Source: a bacterium (GTDB taxonomy: Bacteria > Latescibacterota > UBA2968 > GCA-2709665). Taken from it: DNA of 7,320 nucleotides. This document shows positions 1 through 7,101 of the stretch, piece after piece (position 1 is the stretch's first letter; each line of letters begins with the position of its first letter). The stretch spans positions 1 to 7,320 of the forward strand of contig JAQCGA010000197.1 of assembly GCA_027619145.1 (NCBI GenBank). Direction: 5' to 3'. The notes under the pieces were generated by a model that saw only the letters and a program-made list of their open reading frames with translations, did not search any database and was not told where the DNA came from. The position numbers and the translations under genes are program-made.

Positions 1-152
1 CTGTTCCGGACTCCGCACGCGTAGTCCAAATGGTGGGGCAGCAGGCAGACCCCCACAACTTCCTCCTGATGCACGCGATGGCCCCTAACGTAGCTGGCGT
101 CATCGGCTCTGCCATTGCCGCAGGAATTCTCTGGTCGGTACTCGTACAGTAA
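1..152 (+). CDS. oadB: Na+-translocating decarboxylase beta subunit (OadB family), 3' end only
   Basis: The first two bases are the end of a codon; from position 3 an open frame gives 49 residues ([10 protein letters not shown]... ending ...GILWSVLVQ) and stops at TAA 150-152. The segment '[23 protein letters not shown]', split here as [10 protein letters not shown] and [13 protein letters not shown], followed by a hydrophobic final helix, matches the conserved C-terminus of beta subunits of oxaloacetate, methylmalonyl-CoA and glutaconyl-CoA decarboxylases. In that family this integral membrane subunit decarboxylates carboxybiotin and pumps Na+ out of the cell. The tail alone cannot tell which substrate class applies; the OadA-type alpha subunit gene 44 nt downstream favours oxaloacetate. 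The start lies outside the window. Same strand and close spacing indicate an operon with the alpha subunit. Confidence 0.85.
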   Translation, partial: VPDSARVVQMVGQQADPHNFLLMHAMAPNVAGVIGSAIAAGILWSVLVQ

Positions 153-184
153 CATCCGATTTCGACCTTCATCTTCTTCGCAAT

Positions 185-190
185 AGAGGT
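185..190 (+). promoter_or_regulatory. Ribosome binding site deciding the GTG start of the alpha subunit
   Basis: AGAGGT lies 6 nt upstream of GTG at 197. The next residues (SKKVTFMCTAFRD) align with the usual N-terminus of the family, so the GTG at 197 is preferred over the internal ATG at 218. Confidence 0.6.
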
Positions 191-196
191 ACTGCC

Positions 197-2002
197 GTGT
201 CTAAAAAAGTCACCTTTATGTGCACCGCCTTCCGCGACGGCTTTCAGTCCGTGTACGGCGCGCGTGTTTTAACTCCAGATTTCCTGCCCGCGCTAGAAGC
301 CGCTCGAGATGCAGGCATCACCTATTTTGAAGCCGGTGGTGGCGCCCGGTTTCAATCTCTGTATTTCTACTGCAACGAAGACGCCTTTGCAATGATGGAT
401 GCCTTCCGCGAAACTACCGGGCCAGAAGCCAACCTGCAGACCCTGTCTCGCGGCGTCAATGTCGTAGGCCTGGAATCCCAATCCAGCGACATTGTCCGGC
501 TACATGCCCAGCTCTTCAAAAAACACGGGATCACCACCATCCGAAACTTTGATGCACTCAACGATGTGAACAACCTCATCCACAGCGGGCGCTGCATCGT
601 GGAAGCAGGCCTCAAACATCAGGTCTGCGTCACACTGATGGAACTCCCCCCCGGATGCAGCGGCGCCCACGACGCAGATTTCTACGAGCAGACCCTGCGA
701 CAAATTCTGGATGCTGACATCCCCTACGACTCGGTCTGCTTCAAAGACGCCTCCGGCACCGCTGTCCCTTCCAAAGTGTACGAAACCATCCGGCGTGCGC
801 GTAAAATGTTACCCGAAGGCACCTTCATCCATTTCCACACCCACGAAACAGCCGGCATTGGCGTTGTCTCTAACAAAGCCGCCCTGGATGCAGGTGCAGA
901 CGCCATCGACCTCTCGCTGGCCCCCTGTTCCGGCGGTACCTGTCAGCCCGATGTTCTTGTCATGTGGCACGCGCTGCGCGGCACAGACTATGAACTGGAC
1001 GTGGACATAGACAAAGTTCGCGACGCTGAAGAAGTCTTCAAAGAATGTATGGCAGACTACTTCCTTCCGCCCGAGGCCACGGCCGTAGAGCCCATGATCC
1101 CCTGGAGCCCCATGCCCGGTGGCGCACTTACAGCCAACACCCAGATGCTGCGCGACAACGGCATTATGGACAAATACCCCGAAATCATCAAAGCCATGCG
1201 CGACGTGGTTGAACGCGGCGGTTACGGCACCTCCGTGACCCCGGTATCCCAATTCTATTTCCAGCAGGCATTCAACAACGTCATGTTTGGCCCCTGGAAA
1301 AAAATTGCCGATCCGTACGGCCGTATGGTCCTGGGATACTTTGGCAAAACCCCGGTTGCGCCAGACCCGGAAATCATCAAAATTGCATCTGAACAACTCA
1401 AACTGGAACCCACAGACCGACCTCCGCTGGAACTAAACGATGCCAACCCGGCCAAAGGCGCAGAAGCCGCACGCAAACAACTGCATGAGCATAACCTGGA
1501 TGAAACCGAAGAAAACATCTTCATTGTAGCTACCTGCGCAGACAAAGGTCTGGCCTATTTGAAAGGCGAAGCCGAAGTCGGTGTGCGCAAAATCAAAAAA
1601 GAAGAAGCACAGAAAACACCGGCACAGACCTCGGGTGCTTCTCGGTACACACTTGCCGTAAATGGGAAAACCTATTCTCTCTCCGTGGAAGGCAGCACCG
1701 CCACGGTCAACGGAAAAACCTATCAGGTCGATCTCCGCCCAGAAGCTGGAGACCCCGTACAGAGCAGCGCCGAACCCGCATCCGGACAGACCACCTCCGT
1801 ACAGGCCCAGATGCCCGGCAAAGTCATTCACCTGCTCAAAAATGCGGGCGATACGGTCCAGGCCGGAGACCCCATCCTTGTGCTGGAAGCCATGAAAATG
1901 GAAGTCCAGATCACCGCCCCCGTTTCCGGGACCCTAACCGACGTCACGGTAGCTGAAGGCGACCAGGTCTCCACTGGCCAGGCCCTTGCCCACATCGCAT
2001 AA
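197..2002 (+). CDS. oadA: Biotin-dependent carboxyltransferase / oxaloacetate decarboxylase alpha subunit (OadA/PycB type)
   Basis: The 601-residue product is typical in length for OadA/PycB. Residues about 5-290 form the HMGL-like TIM-barrel carboxyltransferase domain: FRDGFQS (12-18, metal-ligand Asp14), FKDASG (182-187, Lys183 in the position of the active-site lysine) and HFHTHETAG (212-220, His214 and His216 as metal ligands). Residues about 290-470 are the conserved PYC/OADA domain. A short linker (about 470-535) leads to the biotinyl domain (536-601), where EAMKM (564-568) places the biotin on Lys567, 34 residues from the C-terminus. Known family chemistry is transfer of the carboxyl group from oxaloacetate to biotin, or the reverse in pyruvate carboxylase subunit B. 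The adjacent OadB tail favours the Na+-pump decarboxylase role at the inner membrane. The FRDGFQSVYGARV variant resembles the 'PycB-like' branch rather than the enterobacterial TLRDAHQSL form. No biotin carboxylase or gamma subunit is visible; either may lie upstream. Confidence 0.9.
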   Translation: MSKKVTFMCTAFRDGFQSVYGARVLTPDFLPALEAARDAGITYFEAGGGARFQSLYFYCNEDAFAMMDAFRETTGPEANLQTLSRGVNVVGLESQSSDIVRLHAQLFKKHGITTIRNFDALNDVNNLIHSGRCIVEAGLKHQVCVTLMELPPGCSGAHDADFYEQTLRQILDADIPYDSVCFKDASGTAVPSKVYETIRRARKMLPEGTFIHFHTHETAGIGVVSNKAALDAGADAIDLSLAPCSGGTCQPDVLVMWHALRGTDYELDVDIDKVRDAEEVFKECMADYFLPPEATAVEPMIPWSPMPGGALTANTQMLRDNGIMDKYPEIIKAMRDVVERGGYGTSVTPVSQFYFQQAFNNVMFGPWKKIADPYGRMVLGYFGKTPVAPDPEIIKIASEQLKLEPTDRPPLELNDANPAKGAEAARKQLHEHNLDETEENIFIVATCADKGLAYLKGEAEVGVRKIKKEEAQKTPAQTSGASRYTLAVNGKTYSLSVEGSTATVNGKTYQVDLRPEAGDPVQSSAEPASGQTTSVQAQMPGKVIHLLKNAGDTVQAGDPILVLEAMKMEVQITAPVSGTLTDVTVAEGDQVSTGQALAHIA

Positions 2003-2025
2003 TCAAAACAAAAAATATTCATGTA

Positions 2026-2032
2026 GGGAGGT
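2026..2032 (+). promoter_or_regulatory. Strong ribosome binding site for the S8 peptidase, supporting a GTG start
   Basis: GGGAGGT is a near-perfect anti-Shine-Dalgarno match ending 5 nt before GTG at 2038. The product then begins MNRIQRW and runs straight into a hydrophobic signal sequence, which fixes the start. The 35-nt gap after the alpha-subunit stop shows no terminator, so read-through from that gene is plausible. Confidence 0.7.
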
Positions 2033-2037
2033 TCCCA

Positions 2038-2103
2038 GTGAACCGAATCCAACGCTGGCTATTCTCCGGTGCTCTGCTCCTGCTGGGCATTCCTCTCTAC
2101 GCC
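2038..2103 (+). other. Sec signal peptide of the S8 peptidase
   Basis: Residues 1-22 show a basic n-region (MNRIQR), a hydrophobic core (WLFSGALLLLGIPL) and a signal peptidase I-like site, LYA before QG, with probable cleavage after Ala22. There is no lipobox cysteine, so a soluble or surface-held protein is expected rather than a lipoprotein. Confidence 0.8.
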
Positions 2104-5100
2104 CAGGGACCAGCTCAGAGCCTCGGCCCGGGTCTGAAAACAGCGCTCAAAGCCGTCCAGTCCTCCCCAACAAGTGCCCTGCGCAAAGCCACCGGCACGG
2201 ACCAGGCCCTCATTCGCGTTTTCATTCAGGGCAACCCTTCCGCAATACGCACCGCCGTTGAAGCCGCCGGTGGCCACACAGGCACCTCTGTTGGCAACAT
2301 TACCTCCGCACGTATTCCTCCCGAAGCCATCCGCATTCTGGCAGAAAATCCCGCAGTACAACGCATGGAAGTGCCCGCTCCAAAATCTCTAAAAAACGAT
2401 GAAGCCTCCAAACACGTTGGCGCACGCGCCGCCCACCAGGGCCAGGCACCCCTGGACCGAACCTATACCGGGCAGGGCGTGATTGTTGGCATTGTAGACA
2501 CCGGCATCGACTTCAATCATGCAGACTTCAGAGACCCCTCCAATCCGGCCAAAAGCCGAATTTTGTATATCTGGGATCAGGACGATAGCTCAGGCCCTTC
2601 ACCCGATAATTATTTTTACGGCACCCTCTGGACTCGCGAACAAATCGAATCTGCACTTGCCGGTACCCTCACACTCCCGCACGAAGACACCGAAGGACAC
2701 GGCACCCACGTGGCCGGATCTGCCGCTGGAAACGGTTCGGCAACCGGTTCTTATACCGGCATGGCTCCAGATGCAGAAATTATCATCGTCAAAGGCCTGG
2801 ATGACCTGGTGGACGCCGCATCATTCATTTTTGAGAAAGCCGCAGAACTGGGCCGACCCGCAGTAATCAACTACAGTGCCGGAGGTCATTTTGGTCCACA
2901 CGACGGCTCTTCTCTCGAAGAACAGTCTCTGAGCGAGTTGCTCCGTGCTGCACCCGGTCGCGCTCTGGTAGCCGCTGCAGGCAACGAAGGCGAAAGCTAC
3001 GTTCACTGGGGAAATGTTCAACTATCTTCAGATTCCCTCTGGACCTATTATCACGTAAACGTTGACAACGGCTTCTCCGAGGACGAAACCGGCAGTGGCC
3101 TCGCAAGCACCATTGAACTCTACGGCACCGTCTCGAACACCAACATTGCAAACACATTCCTGGCAGTCGGCGTGGACACCACCGCATTTTCAGACTACGC
3201 CACAGAACCCCTCGGGTACAGCGGGAAAACCCCCTGGCACAGCCTCGAAGAGCTCATCTCCCTGGACGAGTCCGCCACCGATACCTTCTACGACGGCAGC
3301 GGAAACCCCGCAGGCACCATTGAATTTGCAGCGTACGAACTGGACAATGGAAAAGTAGAATTTGCCATCACCATCACAGACTTCGTGGCCTCCTACGATG
3401 AATTCTCTGGCGACGCCATAGGCCTGAACCTGTGGCGTTTCATGGCCCAGGGAAGTGGCGAAATTCACGTCTGGGCAGAAGGCGTATGGAACGCGGAAAG
3501 CGGCCTGAATCTGGATGTCTCAGAAGCTCGTTACCACCCTACAGACAACCACTACAGCGTAGGCATGCCCGCCACAGCACCAGATGTAATTGCCGTGGGT
3601 GCCTACGTCAACACACCCGGCGCTGAACTCGCCGAAGTTGGCGCACTCTCCTCATTCTCCAGTCGCGGCCCCACCGCAGCCGGCCTCACCAAACCCGACA
3701 TCACAGCCCCCGGCGAAAACGGGGGGGGCGGCGAGGCATCAGAGGCCAGTGTGATAGAGCCTTCCCAGGTTGCGTCCGATGGCCAGCACTACACCGAATC
3801 CGGCACCAGCATGGCTTCGCCGGTTACCGCTGGCTCCATTGCGCTTTATTTGCAACAACATCCAGATGCTACTTTTACAGACATCTATCGCGCCATTACC
3901 ACCCATGCAATCACCGACGCCTTTACATCTACCGGCACCCTGCCCAACAACGACTGGGGCCACGGCAAGCTGGACATCTTTGCGGCCATGACCGGTGAAA
4001 CCCGCCCCGAAGACCCCGGAGAAAATCCAACCGAAGACCCTCCGTTCAGCGTCGTATCTTTCGAACTGGGTGGACAGTCTTTCTCCGAAGACATACCGGG
4101 CACCCAGTTGCTTCCCGGGGAACATGCCCTCGAAATCGTTTTCAGCGAACCTCTGGAATATTACCTGGACGATAACGGAGAACTCCAACTGGATGACCTG
4201 GATGTAACCATTGGTCCATACCTGGAAGTAGGCCAGGACATCACCAGCCTCGCCATGAGCGAAGACGGACACACCCTGACCGGCCTGGTTTCTCTGGCAC
4301 CCAATACCACCTATCAGATGTATATCGGTTCTCTGGAGTCAGAAAAAATAGAAGACCAGCAGCGTTTCTATTTTGGCACAGCCGAGACCCCATCTGCAAC
4401 CATCTCTGGAACACTCATCCCTCCGGAAGAATACCAGGACATTGTTCCAGATTTCACCGCCGTATTCCTTCTGGACAAAGCAACCTACGATTCTCTAACC
4501 AATGGCCTCCTCTCCAAACCGTCGCAACGCAACATCCCCCTTCGGAAACTTGCCCATACATCTGCGGCGGCATCCACACTGCCTAAAACCGTATCCCATC
4601 AAGATGACGAAGAATTCGATGATGCGAATCCGACCCTGCTCTCTCTGGTTCGCGTCATGCCGGTAAACGCAGACTGGTCCTACGAGTTGCCTTATGTTCC
4701 AGATGGTGAGTATTACGTGCAGTCCGTCGTGAATTTTGAGGAAACCACCATCCTGGGTACCTACGGTGCAAACAGCCTTGAAGACGAAGAATTCGAACCA
4801 GTGATTGTGTCTGGGGGCCAGGGCCAAACCTTCCTGAACTTCGAACTTTTCTCCTTCGATTTCAGCTTCGAAGACGTAGAACTTTTACAGGTCCCGGTAA
4901 CTGAAATTGACGTAGAAGCCAACCTGTTGTTCATAGACACACCGGAAGGCGAACGAATCACGGTTCACACCGAATTCCTCTTTTACATCCTGGGGCCAGA
5001 CGGCGAAGAAATTCAACTCTCCGACATCACCCCGGGTTCTATTGTGGACCTCTCGGGCATTGGTTTTGACAACGATCAGGTCGAAGCGTACACCCTGATG

Positions 5101-5781
5101 GTCACCTCTTTTGGAAAACCGGATGGCGGCACGGAACTACCCACTGGACCTGTGGGCCCAGTGGCACTGGATCTGAATTTGGCAGCCGGAGACCAGGGCG
5201 TACGGCAAACACCCTCTGCCCCCTCTGCCGGAGGAAAAGTCGTTGTGGACCTGGCGGCCATCAGCGGGTTCCAGGGCGCATTGGGCTTTGAAACAACCCT
5301 CACCTTCGACGCAACCCAGCTCGCCTACGCCTCCTTTGCAGTAACAGATATTTTCAGCGGCGCATCCGGGCCACCGATCAAGGTAGAGGACGGCAACGTC
5401 ACCGTCAGTGCGGCATTCCTGGGAGGTGCTGCACAAAAAGATGCCGGAAGCCTGGGCCAGGTTACATTCAACGTACTCAGCGGATTCTCCGGAGAAACCC
5501 GTATCACACTTCACACCGCCCAAATAGGTCTAGACACGGGCACCGCCGTTCTGGACATAGGTTCCGGTGGTGCTTTTGTCGTCATTGGCGGAAAAAGCAC
5601 CGAACCTTCTGCGGACTTTGACGGCGACGGGGAAGTTGGTTTCCGGGATTTTGTCCTCTTTGCCCGGGCCTACGGATCTAAGCAGGGTGATGCCCAGTTT
5701 GAAACAAGATTTGACCTGGACGGCAACAATGAAATCGGCTTCCGAGATTTTGTTACCTTCGCCCAGGCCTACGGAAAATAA
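2038..5781 (+). CDS. Secreted multidomain subtilisin-like serine peptidase (S8) with cohesin-like and dockerin-like C-terminus
   Basis: The product has 1247 residues and should be an exported endopeptidase. In order: Sec signal peptide (1-22); I9-like propeptide (about 56-115); S8 catalytic domain (about 143-650) with Asp154 in GIVDTGID, His221 in GHGTHVAGS, oxyanion Asn316 in AAAGNEG and Ser591 in SGTSMASPV, so the triad is complete. A beta-rich insert (about 320-510) separates Asn316 from Ser591 by 275 residues, against 66 in subtilisin BPN'; Csp-type subtilases carry a jelly-roll insert in this part of the fold. A Pro/Glu-rich linker (653-670) leads to an Ig-like domain (about 670-780, SbsA/Big_5-like), a CarboxypepD_reg-like region (about 785-935), a DUF5666-like region (about 950-1025), a linker (1026-1041), a cohesin-like domain (about 1041-1183) and a dockerin-like EF-hand pair (1191-1247). 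The accessory-domain names are by eye and less certain than the catalytic assignment. The physiological substrate is unknown. It follows the decarboxylase genes but has no obvious link to them. Confidence 0.92.
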   Translation: MNRIQRWLFSGALLLLGIPLYAQGPAQSLGPGLKTALKAVQSSPTSALRKATGTDQALIRVFIQGNPSAIRTAVEAAGGHTGTSVGNITSARIPPEAIRILAENPAVQRMEVPAPKSLKNDEASKHVGARAAHQGQAPLDRTYTGQGVIVGIVDTGIDFNHADFRDPSNPAKSRILYIWDQDDSSGPSPDNYFYGTLWTREQIESALAGTLTLPHEDTEGHGTHVAGSAAGNGSATGSYTGMAPDAEIIIVKGLDDLVDAASFIFEKAAELGRPAVINYSAGGHFGPHDGSSLEEQSLSELLRAAPGRALVAAAGNEGESYVHWGNVQLSSDSLWTYYHVNVDNGFSEDETGSGLASTIELYGTVSNTNIANTFLAVGVDTTAFSDYATEPLGYSGKTPWHSLEELISLDESATDTFYDGSGNPAGTIEFAAYELDNGKVEFAITITDFVASYDEFSGDAIGLNLWRFMAQGSGEIHVWAEGVWNAESGLNLDVSEARYHPTDNHYSVGMPATAPDVIAVGAYVNTPGAELAEVGALSSFSSRGPTAAGLTKPDITAPGENGGGGEASEASVIEPSQVASDGQHYTESGTSMASPVTAGSIALYLQQHPDATFTDIYRAITTHAITDAFTSTGTLPNNDWGHGKLDIFAAMTGETRPEDPGENPTEDPPFSVVSFELGGQSFSEDIPGTQLLPGEHALEIVFSEPLEYYLDDNGELQLDDLDVTIGPYLEVGQDITSLAMSEDGHTLTGLVSLAPNTTYQMYIGSLESEKIEDQQRFYFGTAETPSATISGTLIPPEEYQDIVPDFTAVFLLDKATYDSLTNGLLSKPSQRNIPLRKLAHTSAAASTLPKTVSHQDDEEFDDANPTLLSLVRVMPVNADWSYELPYVPDGEYYVQSVVNFEETTILGTYGANSLEDEEFEPVIVSGGQGQTFLNFELFSFDFSFEDVELLQVPVTEIDVEANLLFIDTPEGERITVHTEFLFYILGPDGEEIQLSDITPGSIVDLSGIGFDNDQVEAYTLMVTSFGKPDGGTELPTGPVGPVALDLNLAAGDQGVRQTPSAPSAGGKVVVDLAAISGFQGALGFETTLTFDATQLAYASFAVTDIFSGASGPPIKVEDGNVTVSAAFLGGAAQKDAGSLGQVTFNVLSGFSGETRITLHTAQIGLDTGTAVLDIGSGGAFVVIGGKSTEPSADFDGDGEVGFRDFVLFARAYGSKQGDAQFETRFDLDGNNEIGFRDFVTFAQAYGK
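5158..5586 (+). other. Cohesin-like domain coding segment of the S8 peptidase
   Basis: Residues about 1041-1183 show the pattern of a cohesin-type beta-sandwich: a start rich in alternating hydrophobics (PVALDLNL), then KVVVDLAAISGFQGALGFE, LTFDATQLAY, an 'AAFLGGAAQKDAGSLGQ' turn and a VTFNVL strand before a closing ...RITLHTAQIG. Cohesin-like domains next to a dockerin-like pair are recurrent on secreted proteins of non-cellulosomal environmental bacteria. Whether this domain binds a dockerin cannot be told from sequence. Confidence 0.6.
5608..5778 (+). other. Dockerin type I-like EF-hand pair coding segment
   Basis: Residues 1191-1247 contain two calcium-loop repeats. Loop 1 is DFDGDGEVGFRD with ligand positions Asp1193, Asp1195, Asp1197, Glu1199 and Asp1204. 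Loop 2 is DLDGNNEIGFRD with Asp1226, Asp1228, Asn1230, Glu1232 and Asp1237. Each is followed by a short helix ending FAxAYG. The 33-residue spacing is longer than the usual type I dockerin spacing but common in this environmental variant. It probably serves calcium-dependent attachment or C-terminal stabilisation; the partner is unknown. Confidence 0.75.
5641..5775 (+). repeat. Two direct DNA repeats encoding the dockerin helices
   Basis: Positions 5641-5676 and 5740-5775 match at 30 of 36 bases, offset by 99 nt (33 codons). Most of the differences are at third codon positions, as expected for an internal protein duplication under selection rather than a recent recombination repeat. Confidence 0.8.
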
Positions 5782-5798
5782 CAACCATCCCAAAAAAT

Positions 5799-5836
5799 AA
5801 AAAAAGCACCTGCGATACAAGCAGGTGCTTTTTTTT
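5799..5836 (+). terminator. Intrinsic (Rho-independent) terminator after the S8 peptidase
   Basis: GCACCTGC (5806-5813) pairs perfectly with GCAGGTGC (5821-5828) around a 7-nt loop (GATACAA). The stem is followed by eight T (5829-5836) and preceded by seven A (5799-5805) that can extend the stem. It begins 17 nt past the stop codon at 5779-5781. The A tract makes it formally able to act in both directions, but no convergent gene is present. Confidence 0.95.
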
Positions 5837-5887
5837 ATGTAAAAATCAGCAAAAGATCCCTCCATTCCCAACGGCCTAATTCCGCCC

Positions 5888-5916
5888 TTGCATTTCAAAT
5901 TCTGTCGCAGTATACT
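5888..5916 (+). promoter_or_regulatory. Sigma70-like promoter of the beta-propeller gene
   Basis: TTGCAT (5888-5893) and TATACT (5911-5916) are separated by exactly 17 nt. The -10 box matches the TATAAT consensus at 5 of 6 positions; the -35 box keeps the TTG core. Transcription would start near 5923, leaving a leader of about 54 nt before the ATG at 5977. It lies just after the terminator, as expected for a new transcription unit. Confidence 0.65.
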
Positions 5917-5933
5917 GGCCCTTCATCAGCCGG

Positions 5934-5946
5934 GGCTCCTGGAGCC
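5934..5946. promoter_or_regulatory. Short perfect inverted repeat in the leader of the propeller gene
   Basis: GGCTC (5934-5938) and GAGCC (5942-5946) flank CTG. It lies about 10 nt after the predicted transcription start, a position suited to an operator or a small leader hairpin. It is short enough to occur by chance, and no regulator gene is visible to pair it with. Confidence 0.25.
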
Positions 5947-5962
5947 TGTACCAACACCCTCA

Positions 5963-5967
5963 GGGAG
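5963..5967 (+). promoter_or_regulatory. Ribosome binding site of the propeller gene
   Basis: GGGAG ends 9 nt before ATG 5977 and supports that start. Confidence 0.55.
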
Positions 5968-5976
5968 AGTCAAGCA

Positions 5977-7101
5977 ATGGAAACTGCGAACACAGAAGAA
6001 ATGGGAAACGGATTCTACCATCACGGCGTTGCCACGCCCATCAGCAACCATCGTGGTACCGTCACCACCATCGACGGCAATGGCAACAACGTGGTACTCG
6101 TCTGGTTATTCGACCTCCGGGGCGGATACGCGATTCTGATGATCGATGCAGACAACGGATCGCACGAAGAATTTCCCGTCCCCTTCGATCCCGGACACGA
6201 CTGCCCCTACGCCTCCATCCTCTCTACCGACAACAAATTCTACACCCATTTCAACAGCTACTTCAGCGAATTCGATCCGGTAAAACGAGCATTTACATTC
6301 CACCAGAAAACCGCACCCCAGATGGCCATGTCCATGACAGAAGATGACCAAGGCCGCATCTGGTCCGCCACCTACCCCAACTGCGGTGCCGTTTGCTTCG
6401 ATCCCCAGACCCGGCAGCTAAAAGACTACGGACACCTCTACGACCAGAACTGGCGACAATACCCACGCTCTGTTGCCACCGATGAAACTGGCTGGGCCTA
6501 CCTTGCCGTGGGCAGCACCTCGGGACAGATCATCTCCCTGAACCCGGAAACCGGTGAAGCCACCCCGGTGATTCCCGAACAAGACCGGGTGCAGGGCTCC
6601 GCGTACGTTTACCGAGATCTCAACGGAAACGTCTACGGCAGAAAACTGCACGATGACAGTGCACCCTGGATCGAGCTCCATGGCGGCGAAACAAAAGAAG
6701 TTGGAACCCTCGGTGCACAAAATCCCAAACCGTACATTTCCTCAAGCCAGGACCTGTTCCACAGGGAATTCCCGGACGGCAAAAGGCTTAAAGAATGCAA
6801 CCTTGTAGACCGAATCCTGATCGTGGAAGACCCCAAAACAGGCCAGGAAAAAGAATTCTCCTTCGACTATACCAGCGAAGGCGCCCACCTCATGGGCGTG
6901 GCCGTTGCCCCGGACAACACTGTATGCGGTGGCACCGCCTTCCCCATGCGCTTCTTCAGCTACAACCCTCAAACAGACACCTGGATCAACCGCGCTGCCC
7001 ACGGCCAGTGCAACACCGTAGCCAGAGGCGGCGACCGCTTTTTTGTAGGCGGCTACGGCCACGGATATCTCCTGGAGTGGGACCCTCCAAACCCTGGATA
7101 G
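5977..7101 (+). CDS. Beta-propeller protein, N-terminal part (frame broken near its 3' end)
   Basis: The readable product is 374 residues, begins METANTEEMG and has no signal peptide or membrane segment, so it is probably cytoplasmic. Blade-like units recur, with a GxIW/xxYLA strand, a GxxxxxDPxT/NPxTG turn and a closing strand: about 78-109 (FSEFDPVKRAF), 121-152 (GRIWSATYPNC...FDPQTRQLKDYG), 167-198 (WAYLAVGSTSGQIISLNPETGEA), 307-338 (FFSYNPQTDTW) and 346-370 (GHGYLLEWDP). This is the style of SMP-30/NHL/WD40-like propellers; specific function and ligand are not recognised. The frame ends at TAG 7099-7101, straight after LEWDPPNPG, in the middle of the fold. Coding continues in another frame from about 7095, so the real gene is longer and runs out of the window. 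The gene has its own promoter and follows a strong terminator, so it is not part of the upstream operon. Confidence 0.8.
   Translation: METANTEEMGNGFYHHGVATPISNHRGTVTTIDGNGNNVVLVWLFDLRGGYAILMIDADNGSHEEFPVPFDPGHDCPYASILSTDNKFYTHFNSYFSEFDPVKRAFTFHQKTAPQMAMSMTEDDQGRIWSATYPNCGAVCFDPQTRQLKDYGHLYDQNWRQYPRSVATDETGWAYLAVGSTSGQIISLNPETGEATPVIPEQDRVQGSAYVYRDLNGNVYGRKLHDDSAPWIELHGGETKEVGTLGAQNPKPYISSSQDLFHREFPDGKRLKECNLVDRILIVEDPKTGQEKEFSFDYTSEGAHLMGVAVAPDNTVCGGTAFPMRFFSYNPQTDTWINRAAHGQCNTVARGGDRFFVGGYGHGYLLEWDPPNPG

Noticed and set aside
711..1010. 99-codon plus-strand frame in another phase
   Set aside because: Overlaps conserved catalytic sequence of the alpha subunit and has the Pro/Ser/Thr-rich composition of an out-of-frame shadow.
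809..1396. 195-codon open frame on the minus strand
   Set aside because: It lies wholly inside the alpha-subunit gene, lacks a recognisable domain, and is explained by the codon bias of the plus-strand gene.
3739..4272. 177-codon open frame on the minus strand
   Set aside because: Antisense to the S8 peptidase at the catalytic serine region; no ribosome binding site or family resemblance.
5888..6139. 83-codon plus-strand frame starting at the promoter
   Set aside because: Its start lies within the -35 region and most of it is an out-of-frame reading of the propeller gene.
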